Source: Puniceicoccales bacterium
Lineage (GTDB): Bacteria; Verrucomicrobiota; Verrucomicrobiia; Opitutales; JAIRKQ01
Assembly: GCA_031279395.1 (NCBI GenBank)
Contig: JAITIO010000046.1
Location: 1 to 5,812 of the forward strand
Direction of reading: 5' to 3'
Length of the DNA: 5,812 nucleotides
The notes beneath the pieces are model-generated. The model was not told the DNA's origin, ran no database searches, and was given only the letters and a program-made list of their open reading frames with translations. Positions 1-5,535 of the stretch are shown in pieces. Position 1 is the stretch's first letter. Each line of letters begins with the position of its first letter. Position numbers and translations under genes: made by a program.

Positions 1-102
1 AAAGACTGGCGCCGCATCGCCACTCGCTACGACCGCTGTGCCCACTCTTTCTTCTCTGCCTTTTGTATTGCCTGCATCTTCCTCTTTTATTTGATCTTAT
101 GA
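1..102 (+). CDS. IS5-family transposase, C-terminal fragment (5' end outside window)
   Basis: The first frame is open from base 1 to a TGA at 100-102 and encodes 33 residues starting KDWRRIATRYDRCAHSFFSA. The string DWRRIATRYDR followed by a short hydrophobic tail (FCIACIFLFYLIL) is the typical extreme C-terminus of IS5-group (IS427/IS1031-like) DDE transposases, just after the catalytic Glu helix. The catalytic residues themselves are outside the window, so activity cannot be judged. Base composition (about 60% GC over the first 60 bases) is higher than in the neighbouring genes, as expected for an acquired element. It runs tail-to-tail with dxs, with 57 bp between the two stop codons. Family recognition is from memory of conserved motifs; the subgroup is not certain. 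Confidence 0.8.
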   Translation, partial: KDWRRIATRYDRCAHSFFSAFCIACIFLFYLIL

Positions 103-115
103 GTCCTGAGCCTAG
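1..115 (+). mobile_element. Right end of an IS5-family insertion sequence (partial)
   Basis: The transposase stop codon is followed at once by GAGTCCTGAGCCTAG (101-115). IS5-group elements commonly end in a short terminal inverted repeat very close to the transposase stop, and a GAGTC...CCTAG-like string is plausible as that repeat. The CTAG at 112-115 could be part of the end or a duplicated target. The matching left end is not in the window, so the boundary at about 115 is inferred. The element appears to have landed just beyond the dxs terminator and leaves the prc-dxs operon intact. Confidence 0.5.
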
Positions 116-128
116 GCAAAAGATATGG

Positions 129-148
129 TATAAAATCCGCAACGCGGA
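129..148 (-). terminator. Probable intrinsic terminator of the prc-dxs operon
   Basis: Read on the minus strand, TCCGC-GTT-GCGGA (148 to 136) forms a 5-bp stem, four of the pairs G-C, with a 3-nt loop. It is followed directly by TTTTATA (135 to 129). It begins 12 bases after the dxs stop codon, where an intrinsic terminator is expected. The stem is short, so strength is uncertain, but position, GC-rich stem and U-tract agree. Confidence 0.5.
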
Positions 149-159
149 GCATGGGACTT

Positions 160-2049
160 TCAAGAAATATGAATATTTAAAATGGATAGTACTTTGTCCA
201 TGATGTTTGTTACCGACAGGCCATGTTCCACGCGTAAAACATCGAGGGATGTGCCATGTTTTATAAACTCATCGGGCCAACCGTAGCGCAGAACATTGAT
301 TTTTATGTCATTGTCATTATAAAATTCCAAAATAGCACTGCCAAATCCCCCCATTAAAACGTTATCTTCGAGGGTTACGACGAGTTCGTAATTTTTAGCA
401 ATGTCTCTCAATATTTCTTCATCCAGAGGTTTTACAAATATCATATCGACGATTCCGCCTTGAATGCCAAAGTTTTTCAACTTTTGACAGATTTCATTGG
501 CCAAATCTACCATACTCCCCAACGTAAGAAAACAAACCCGTCCACCTTCGATGATTTTTCCTGCCTTACCAAATGGCAAATATTGTGAAAATTTTATGGT
601 GCTCAGGTCAACATTTCGGTTACAAGATCTGGGATATCTTATGAAAACTGGACAGTGCCATTGGAAAGCAGAATGTAATGCGTTTATAAATTCTTGAGCA
701 TTTTCGGGTTGCAAGATGACAGCGTTGGGAATCAACCTCAAATATGACAAATCGAATATCCCATGGTGTGTCATTCCATCATGTACGGCGATTCCAGCAC
801 GATCTAGGCAAAAAACCACCGGCAAATTCTGCAGGCAAACATCGTGTAACACCTGGTCAAATGCCCGCTGCAAAAATGTGGAATATATGGCACAAACTGG
901 CCGCATGCCACATTTGGCAAGGGCGGCCGAAAATATCACAGCATGCTCTTCGGCAATACCAACATCAACGTATTGATCCGGGCAATGGTCTCGTAGATAC
1001 GACAATCCAGTACCCCTTGCCATTGCAGCCACAACACCTACAACTGTTTTATCTTTCTGGGCGAGCTTTGTTAATTCTTTGCCTAAAATTTCTCCGTAGG
1101 AAATTGTGTCCGGTTGGGAAGTGGTAATGCCGCACACCTGTTCGGGATCAATCCCATGAAACTTCTCAGGAAAGTGTATCGCATCCTCATATCCATATCC
1201 TTTGATAGTCTTCACATGCACAAGGACCGGAACTTTGGAAAACTTACAAAATTCTAGAATCTCTTCCAACTTGGATATGTCGTGCCCGTCGATGGGTCCA
1301 AAATATCGCAGACCGTAGTATTCAAAATAGGAGGTTGGTAAAATTATACTTTTAACGGCGCGTTTTAACCTGCGTATACCTCGCACGACAGCTTTCCCCA
1401 ATTTTCCATTCCCTAGTATCTTTTTGGTCGCATTGGAGACAGCTCTGTAGAGCCCACTGATGAGAATTTTATTCAGATAGATGGATATGGCTCCAACATT
1501 TCTATCTATAAAAAATTCATTATCGTTAACCACCACGATCAATCTTTTTGTCGTCGTAACTAGATTGTTCAACGCTTCCAATGTCATTCCACATGTCAGC
1601 GAACCATCGCCGAGAATGGCGACTACGTGACTGTTTCTGCGACTGCCAATGCGATCTCTGGCGTAGGCAAACCCCAATGCAACTGACAGTGCCGTTCCTG
1701 CATGGCCAGCGATAAAAGCATCGTGTTCGCTTTCGGTGGGGTCCGAAAAACCACTGTACCCACCATCCATTCTAATTTGACGGAACTTGGCATCATTTCT
1801 TCCAGTCAATAGTTTGTGCACATAGGTCTGGTGGGAAACATCAAAAATAAATCTGTCACGGGGGGAATCGAAAACGCGATGTAATGCTATGGTGAGCTCT
1901 ACAATTCCAAGATTAGAAGCCAAATGCCCTCCATTGACTGCCGTTACGTTTACCAATGTCTGTCGAATTTCCTTCGCCAGTTCTTTCAGTTGGCTCCTAT
2001 TTAAAACTTTAACATCCCGTGGGGTACGTATGGTATCGAGAAGGTTCAT
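160..2049 (-). CDS. dxs: 1-deoxy-D-xylulose-5-phosphate synthase
   Basis: Dxs condenses pyruvate with glyceraldehyde 3-phosphate, using thiamine diphosphate, to make 1-deoxy-D-xylulose 5-phosphate. This feeds the MEP isoprenoid pathway and also thiamine and pyridoxal synthesis; the enzyme is a cytosolic homodimer. At 629 aa it is full length (family about 620-640). Visible signatures are GGHLASNLG (His42, E. coli His49 position), DVSHQTYVHKLLTGR (His73), the ThDP/Mg motif GDG (147-149) to NDN (175-177), the catalytic Glu367 in VGIAEEHA, DRAG, DGMTH (His428) and RYPR (471-474). A transketolase C-terminal domain with VKPLDEE and LEDNVLMGGFGS follows. Where many homologues read NDNEMSI, this one reads NDNEFFI. 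The ATG directly follows the protease stop (TAGATG) with no clear Shine-Dalgarno sequence, so translation is probably coupled. Stop is TGA; a hairpin terminator follows. Catalytic positions look intact. Confidence 0.97.
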   Translation of the reverse strand: MNLLDTIRTPRDVKVLNRSQLKELAKEIRQTLVNVTAVNGGHLASNLGIVELTIALHRVFDSPRDRFIFDVSHQTYVHKLLTGRNDAKFRQIRMDGGYSGFSDPTESEHDAFIAGHAGTALSVALGFAYARDRIGSRRNSHVVAILGDGSLTCGMTLEALNNLVTTTKRLIVVVNDNEFFIDRNVGAISIYLNKILISGLYRAVSNATKKILGNGKLGKAVVRGIRRLKRAVKSIILPTSYFEYYGLRYFGPIDGHDISKLEEILEFCKFSKVPVLVHVKTIKGYGYEDAIHFPEKFHGIDPEQVCGITTSQPDTISYGEILGKELTKLAQKDKTVVGVVAAMARGTGLSYLRDHCPDQYVDVGIAEEHAVIFSAALAKCGMRPVCAIYSTFLQRAFDQVLHDVCLQNLPVVFCLDRAGIAVHDGMTHHGIFDLSYLRLIPNAVILQPENAQEFINALHSAFQWHCPVFIRYPRSCNRNVDLSTIKFSQYLPFGKAGKIIEGGRVCFLTLGSMVDLANEICQKLKNFGIQGGIVDMIFVKPLDEEILRDIAKNYELVVTLEDNVLMGGFGSAILEFYNDNDIKINVLRYGWPDEFIKHGTSLDVLRVEHGLSVTNIMDKVLSILNIHIS

Positions 2050-4380
2050 CTATTTTAAAGTTTGAATTTCCAAACTTCGTTGGGGAGAAAAGTCCAAAAT
2101 TACGTACTCAGCCTGTAAGTTTTCTATCCAATCGCCTACGATCCTCACACTCTCCCTCAAGTTTGTGTCGAACATCATTATGCCGTCAATGTCTTTTTCG
2201 GGGTTTTTTTCCGCATCGACATTATCATCGCGTACTACATCAGGCAATGTGATGTCTTCACAGTAATAATTTTTGAGTTTGGATAGCATTTCGATTTCCT
2301 TATTCATTTCATCGTTGAAGGCATCTTCCAGTTTGTTTTCCGCAATCCGGGTGGCAATTTTTAGTGGAAATTCCTTCCTGTTGACAATACCATCGTAGTG
2401 TTTTATTCGTTTGTTCCATAGGGCAAATTCTTCCAAGGAATTTTGGCGAATCTTTGATTTTTCGGACAGTTTAGAAATTAGGTCGTCGGTCACATAGCAT
2501 CGATTGCTTCCTAAACCACTGTCATAATCAAATTCGATGGGTGGAATTGTATCACAGTTGAGAGCCCATGGATAATCCGCTTCCCGTTTATGAAAACATT
2601 CGTCGAGGCTGGGAAGTTTTATGTCGGCGGGAACACCCTTTAGCTGGGTTGAAGTGCCAGTCGGTAAATACCATTTTTGCACCGTAATATATGCGGCTCC
2701 AAGATCCTTGTTGCCGCTCAAAGAATTAAAAAATGTGTTCATGTCCAACGCTACCTGTACACTCCCTTTTCCATAGGTAGCTTCTGCTCCCACAATTATT
2801 GCCCGCCTATGATCATGCAATGCCCCTATTAAAATTTCCGATGCCGATGCACTCATCGAAGAAGACAGGACTATCAAAGGCCCTTTCCAGGCAATATCCT
2901 CATTTTCGTCATAAAACTGTTCTATCTTACCGAAAGGATCTTTCACCTGTACCACCGGTCCCGTTTTGATGAACATGCCAGCAATTAAAATCGCTTGATT
3001 TAACAATCCCCCTCCATTTTGACGTAAGTCCAGAATTAATCCATCGATCTCTTTACTTTTTAACATTTCCAATAATGTTTCAATATCTTTATTTGCGTAC
3101 ACACCTTGTTCATTATCGGGATTCGCATCGCCGTAAAAGGATGGTAGTTCTATCACTCCAATTTTTACAACATTGCCCCTTTGTTTTAATTCGAAGTATT
3201 TAGCCTTTGCCCGTGTAGCATTCAATTTTATATTGTCCCGAACCAATCGAACGACCTTAGTATCTCCCGATATGGTTTTCAATTTTATTCGAACAACCGT
3301 ATCTTTCTTTCCTCGCAATAATTTAACCGTCTTATATAATCTGAGACCAACTATGTCCACAAATTCGCCGTTGTCCCCCTGGGCGATTGCGACAATTTTA
3401 TCCCCAACCTTGACTTCTCCTGACAATTTGGCAGGTCCTCCGGGCATCAATGTGTTAATCGTACACTCCCCCTTTTCATCCCGTAATTCAGCACCTATTC
3501 CAATCAATGAGTTATGAATATGGGTACTCAGATCTTCGAAAGAGTCCTTTGATAGAAAGCTTGTGTGAGGATCATACATCTTTGAAATGTTATTCAAAAA
3601 CATCTCTTGAAGTACCCAAGAGTCAAAATCTTTGTATGTTTTCCGTAAATTTTCATAGCGCCGTTTAACATTTACTATCGCCTCACCTAAAAACTGTTCG
3701 ACGTCATTTTCCATGGATTGGTCGAACTGTTCATGAGTTTCCTTTATGTTTTTTCCAAAATTTTCTATTGGGGTAAGTTTTTTGTCGGAAAATTTACCGT
3801 CTTTGTCCTTTGACTTCTCCAGTTTACACAGGCTTATTGCCTCGTTTATGACATCGAACTTCAAACGTTTTTCCCATAAAATATTTGCTTCTTCCACTGT
3901 CTGTGGCCAATTGCAATCTTTCCGACTCGAAGAAATGAAATCATCATTGGAAAAATCAAACCTTTCGTCCAACTTTGCAAATACCCAATTCATCCGATCG
4001 TAGAAAATCGTTCTGAATTTTTCAAAAGCATTAAATGCCGGCATGAGACTACCCCCACTTACGAAAACGTCCAATGTTGGTACAAACTTTTTTACCAGGG
4101 CATCCACGTCCTTTTGCAAAAATATCATTTTTCCATGGTCCAATTCCGACAAAAATTCAATCATGATTGTCCTATTGTCGAGTAGGGAGAGTGTCTTATG
4201 TTCCAGATGTAGCTCTTCCATGCAGCGTACCATGTATATGGTTTCCGCCCGCATTTCACGGGTGGGGAATAGGCTATTTTCGGTTTCGGCAACGGATATG
4301 GATTGGAGACAAACCCCTTGTCCAAAGGATAAGACGATAATAGCAAGTATGCTGTGAAACGTTTTAAGAAATTTATTCAT
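2050..4380 (-). CDS. prc: Periplasmic tail-specific (C-terminal processing) protease, peptidase family S41A
   Basis: Prc/Tsp-type Ser-Lys protease that degrades or trims envelope proteins from their C-terminus, as in E. coli peptidoglycan-hydrolase turnover. From the ATG at 4380 it has 776 aa, longer than E. coli Prc (682). Order: signal peptide 1-31 (Lys-containing start, ILAIIVLSF core, possible SVA/E cut); TSP N-terminal domain about 40-285 with LDHGKMIFLQKD and YDPHTSFLSKD; PDZ about 290-366 (GIGAEL, MPGGPAKLSGEVKVGDKIV); S41 catalytic core about 402-585; DUF3340-like tail to the end. The catalytic set is present: Ser512 in SMSASASEIL, Asp523 and Lys538 in TYGKGSVQ. The segment before Lys is one residue longer than in E. 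coli (GAEATYGK). A TTG at 4398 gives six extra residues ahead of the signal peptide but has no ribosome site; the ATG gives a normal signal peptide with a weak AGG 5 nt upstream. First gene of an operon with dxs. Confidence 0.95.
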   Translation of the reverse strand: MNKFLKTFHSILAIIVLSFGQGVCLQSISVAETENSLFPTREMRAETIYMVRCMEELHLEHKTLSLLDNRTIMIEFLSELDHGKMIFLQKDVDALVKKFVPTLDVFVSGGSLMPAFNAFEKFRTIFYDRMNWVFAKLDERFDFSNDDFISSSRKDCNWPQTVEEANILWEKRLKFDVINEAISLCKLEKSKDKDGKFSDKKLTPIENFGKNIKETHEQFDQSMENDVEQFLGEAIVNVKRRYENLRKTYKDFDSWVLQEMFLNNISKMYDPHTSFLSKDSFEDLSTHIHNSLIGIGAELRDEKGECTINTLMPGGPAKLSGEVKVGDKIVAIAQGDNGEFVDIVGLRLYKTVKLLRGKKDTVVRIKLKTISGDTKVVRLVRDNIKLNATRAKAKYFELKQRGNVVKIGVIELPSFYGDANPDNEQGVYANKDIETLLEMLKSKEIDGLILDLRQNGGGLLNQAILIAGMFIKTGPVVQVKDPFGKIEQFYDENEDIAWKGPLIVLSSSMSASASEILIGALHDHRRAIIVGAEATYGKGSVQVALDMNTFFNSLSGNKDLGAAYITVQKWYLPTGTSTQLKGVPADIKLPSLDECFHKREADYPWALNCDTIPPIEFDYDSGLGSNRCYVTDDLISKLSEKSKIRQNSLEEFALWNKRIKHYDGIVNRKEFPLKIATRIAENKLEDAFNDEMNKEIEMLSKLKNYYCEDITLPDVVRDDNVDAEKNPEKDIDGIMMFDTNLRESVRIVGDWIENLQAEYVILDFSPQRSLEIQTLK

Positions 4381-4437
4381 AGAACCTAACTTATCCAAGG
4401 TATATTGCTAGGGAACCACATTTTTACAAGGACAATT

Positions 4438-4548
4438 TTAAAGGAAGGTTGCCATGCAGCTTCCAGTAGTACTCGCTCCAGATTTCCCATTCTTATTCAA
4501 CAACATTCTCCACGCAAACACCATCCCTGCCGATACAAAATATTTCAT
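4438..4548 (-). CDS. Possible 36-aa small protein upstream of prc
   Basis: An ATG at 4548 is preceded by GGAAGG with a 6-nt spacer, one of the better ribosome sites in the minus-strand part of this window. It reads 36 codons to a TAA at 4438. The peptide starts MKYFVSAGMVFAWRMLL, a short hydrophobic stretch with a basic second residue, and ends in a polar Ser/Thr/Gly-rich tail with one Cys. It could be a small membrane peptide, a leader peptide for the protease operon, or a chance ORF. The same frame continues upstream for 13 codons to a TAA at 4590-4588 and beyond it into the 44-codon ORF, so it could also be the end of a broken gene of about 94 codons. I recognise no family. Confidence 0.22.
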   Translation of the reverse strand: MKYFVSAGMVFAWRMLLNKNGKSGASTTGSCMATFL

Positions 4549-4587
4549 CCATTTCCTTCCTATTGTGGCTCTTTGCCTATTGGTGAA

Positions 4588-4722
4588 TTAATTTTTTCGA
4601 CTGATAAACAAAGAAACATCTTTCCTATCTTTTTCATGGCGACGGCTCCAAATTTGACAAAAATTATTCTGGACATGGCACAATTTTATAAAATATCGAA
4701 GAATTTTATTGATTTTTGACAT
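4588..4722 (-). CDS. Possible 44-aa small ORF in the protease leader
   Basis: An ATG at 4722 lies 10 nt after the purine-rich AGAGGAAG and about 20 nt downstream of the start predicted for the candidate promoter at 4750-4778. The peptide (start MSKINKILRYFIKLCH) is rich in Lys, Arg and Ile, with Cys at two positions, and ends at TAA (4590-4588). It resembles no family I know. Composition is similar to what AT-rich noncoding DNA would give, so chance is a serious alternative. Its frame is the same as that of the 36-codon ORF at 4548, with only this one stop between them. Confidence 0.15.
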   Translation of the reverse strand: MSKINKILRYFIKLCHVQNNFCQIWSRRHEKDRKDVSLFISRKN

Positions 4723-4734
4723 AAATTAAATTCT

Positions 4735-4753
4735 TCCTCTTCCCCGAAGAGGA
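4735..4753. repeat. Perfect 8-bp inverted repeat with 3-bp centre (operator or hairpin candidate)
   Basis: TCCTCTTC-CCC-GAAGAGGA is a perfect dyad. There is no U-tract directly after it on either strand, so it is a poor intrinsic terminator. It overlaps the -10 box and expected start site of the minus-strand promoter candidate at 4750-4778 and lies between the two divergent transcription units. That is a classic operator position. As RNA it could also form a hairpin at the 5' end of the minus transcript. Confidence 0.45.
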
Positions 4754-4778
4754 TAAATTACCATGTGTACATTGGCAA
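4750..4778 (-). promoter_or_regulatory. Candidate sigma-70 promoter for the prc-dxs transcript
   Basis: On the minus strand TTGCCA (4778-4773, five of six consensus matches) is followed after exactly 17 nt by TATCCT (4755-4750, four of six). The predicted start is near 4743, inside the dyad at 4735-4753. This would give prc a leader of roughly 360 nt. A nearer promoter cannot be excluded, but I found none with both boxes close to consensus between 4381 and 4440. Confidence 0.35.
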
Positions 4779-4854
4779 AAGGGTGACATAGGGGAAGCAA
4801 TGGTAATTGTTAATCGTTTGATTGACGCATTTGAACTTATTTAAAAGGTAAATT

Positions 4855-5160
4855 ATGGATATAAATAATGAAATTGGTGTCACATTTAGTGCTATTCCGA
4901 GTAATAACTATGTGTCCATTCTTAGAAATAAAGGTTTTGAAGTTCATGTTTTTGAGAGGATAGAAATGAGGACAGGAAAGACCGAGGAAAGACGCATTGT
5001 GGCAATCAAATTTCCATATCCTACCGAAAACGGCGAGATCATATACGATGCCTACGACAGCAAACTAGAAGAAAGAGGGTTGTTCGCCATGAGAACACTG
5101 TCCGAAAGAGATATTAAAGTTTTGCAAGATAATCCAACCTTTCACTATCAAGGACCTTAG
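4855..5160 (+). CDS. Hypothetical protein, 101 aa, unknown function
   Basis: The ATG at 4855 has AAAAGG (4843-4848) six nt upstream, a convincing ribosome site that fixes the start. The protein begins MDINNEIGVTFSAIPSNNYV and is soluble-looking: no signal peptide or membrane segment, charged, with alternating beta-like stretches (FEVHVFERIEM, RRIVAIKFPYP) and a helical Glu/Lys/Arg-rich C-terminal third (SKLEERGLFAMRTLSERDIKVLQ). I do not recognise the family. It lies divergent to prc, and an upstream frame ends 10 bp before it. It stops at TAG, but a +1 frame opening at 5093 overlaps its end and runs to 5347, so the original or full product may be longer (about 163 aa). Size and neighbourhood would fit an accessory-element gene, but no function can be assigned. 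Confidence 0.6.
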   Translation: MDINNEIGVTFSAIPSNNYVSILRNKGFEVHVFERIEMRTGKTEERRIVAIKFPYPTENGEIIYDAYDSKLEERGLFAMRTLSERDIKVLQDNPTFHYQGP

Positions 5161-5347
5161 GGGTAGTCCCCATGAAGATAGCATTGAGATTTTGAAAAAA
5201 GACAGCAAAATTTCAAGCATGGAACTGACAATAGAAGAACCATCTGATTCAATATTTGTCGAGTTTCACGCTTCAAGCGTTCGAATCGCTTTCCCACCAT
5301 CACCGATAACCATAGGCCTAGCGGGGGATAAGGGAAGTGTAAAATAG
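5159..5347 (+). pseudogene. Possible frameshifted continuation of the 101-aa gene
   Basis: The frame +1 to the preceding gene is open from 5093 to a TAG at 5345-5347. From 5159 it gives 62 residues, including EDSIEILKKDSKIS and EEPSDSIFVEFHASSVRIAF, which look like charged/hydrophobic alternation of real protein. It has only a late ATG (5219) without a ribosome site. The simplest readings are a gene broken by a single-base indel between 5093 and 5158, a +1 recoding event at CCT-TAG, or a chance open frame. Not recognised. Confidence 0.3.
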
Positions 5348-5535
5348 GACACTAGGGAAAGTCCATTGTTTCAAGAATGCTTCATTTTTTATGGTGTGCA
5401 AAATACATATAAAACACTCAAGCAAAATAAAACAAAAGGAGTACTAATAGAGCAACAAATCATCGGAGGAGTAAGTTTTACACAAAATTAACAACTTTTT
5501 TCCAATGAGCAAAAAGTTCTTTGCATTATGGCCCC
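5161..5535 (+). other. Stretch without a convincing gene, between the 101-aa gene and the HTH gene
   Basis: The first half (to 5347) is covered by a +1 frame relative to the preceding gene. The second half (5348-5535) is AT-rich and shows no ORF with a proper start. It contains a lone -10-like TATAAA (5408-5413) without a good -35, a strong SD-like AAAAGGAG (5434-5441) followed by ATA rather than a start codon, and GGAGGAG (5465-5471) with no start codon in range. GGGG-TAGT-CCCC (5160-5171) is a small inverted repeat. I see no tRNA, terminator or repeat array here. Confidence 0.5.

Larger units (their letters stand above)
4725..4844 (+). other. Short open frame ending just before the 101-aa gene (leader peptide or gene stub)
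   Basis: The plus frame is open from a stop at 4722-4724 to a TAA at 4842-4844 (39 codons). The only start-like codon is ATG at 4800, preceded by AGGGGA with a 5-nt spacer, giving the 14-residue peptide MVIVNRLIDAFELI. Upstream of that ATG the frame reads PEEDKLPCVHWQKGDIGEA, which looks coding-like, so it may instead be the surviving end of a gene whose front is lost. The stop overlaps the ribosome site of the next gene, so translation of the two could be coupled. No family recognised. Confidence 0.25.
4381..4854. other. Divergent intergenic region with doubtful small ORFs
   Basis: This 474-bp gap separates prc (minus) from the 101-aa gene (plus). On the minus strand it holds three short ORFs: 44 codons (4722-4588, SD-like AGAGGAAG 10 nt upstream), 25 codons (4637-4560, GGAG 8 nt upstream) and 36 codons (4548-4438, GGAAGG 6 nt upstream). 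On the plus strand, a frame opens after a stop at 4722-4724 and closes at 4844 with an internal ATG at 4800. None matches a family I know. Some may be leader peptides or relics of a lost gene. No tRNA or clear structured RNA is visible. An extended 5' leader of prc (about 360 nt from the candidate promoter) would span this stretch. Confidence 0.5.

Noticed and set aside
497..1127. Plus-strand ORFs of 66-127 codons inside dxs
   Set aside because: Antisense shadows of dxs; no recognisable domain or ribosome site.
3173..4357. Several plus-strand ORFs of 85-114 codons inside the protease gene
   Set aside because: They are antisense shadows of a strongly conserved coding region and show no family features of their own.
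4381..4398. TTG at 4398 as the true start of the protease
   Set aside because: It adds MDKLGS ahead of an otherwise normal signal peptide and has no Shine-Dalgarno sequence upstream; the ATG at 4380 is the better start.
4405..4719. Plus-strand 104-codon ORF starting with TTG in the divergent region
   Set aside because: TTG start, unusual composition rich in Ser, His, Pro and Phe, no domain I know, and it runs antisense to minus-strand ORFs with better ribosome sites. Most likely chance.
4654..4721. Two perfect TTGACA hexamers on the plus strand (4654 and 4716)
   Set aside because: Neither has a recognisable -10 hexamer at 16-18 nt; the AT-rich context makes such matches likely by chance.
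4735..4753. Dyad read as an intrinsic terminator
   Set aside because: Neither strand shows a U-tract directly after the stem, so an operator or plain hairpin is more plausible.
5268..5280. ACGCTT-C-AAGCGT inverted repeat
   Set aside because: Short, with a single-base centre, lying within the +1 frame and not near a promoter; likely chance.
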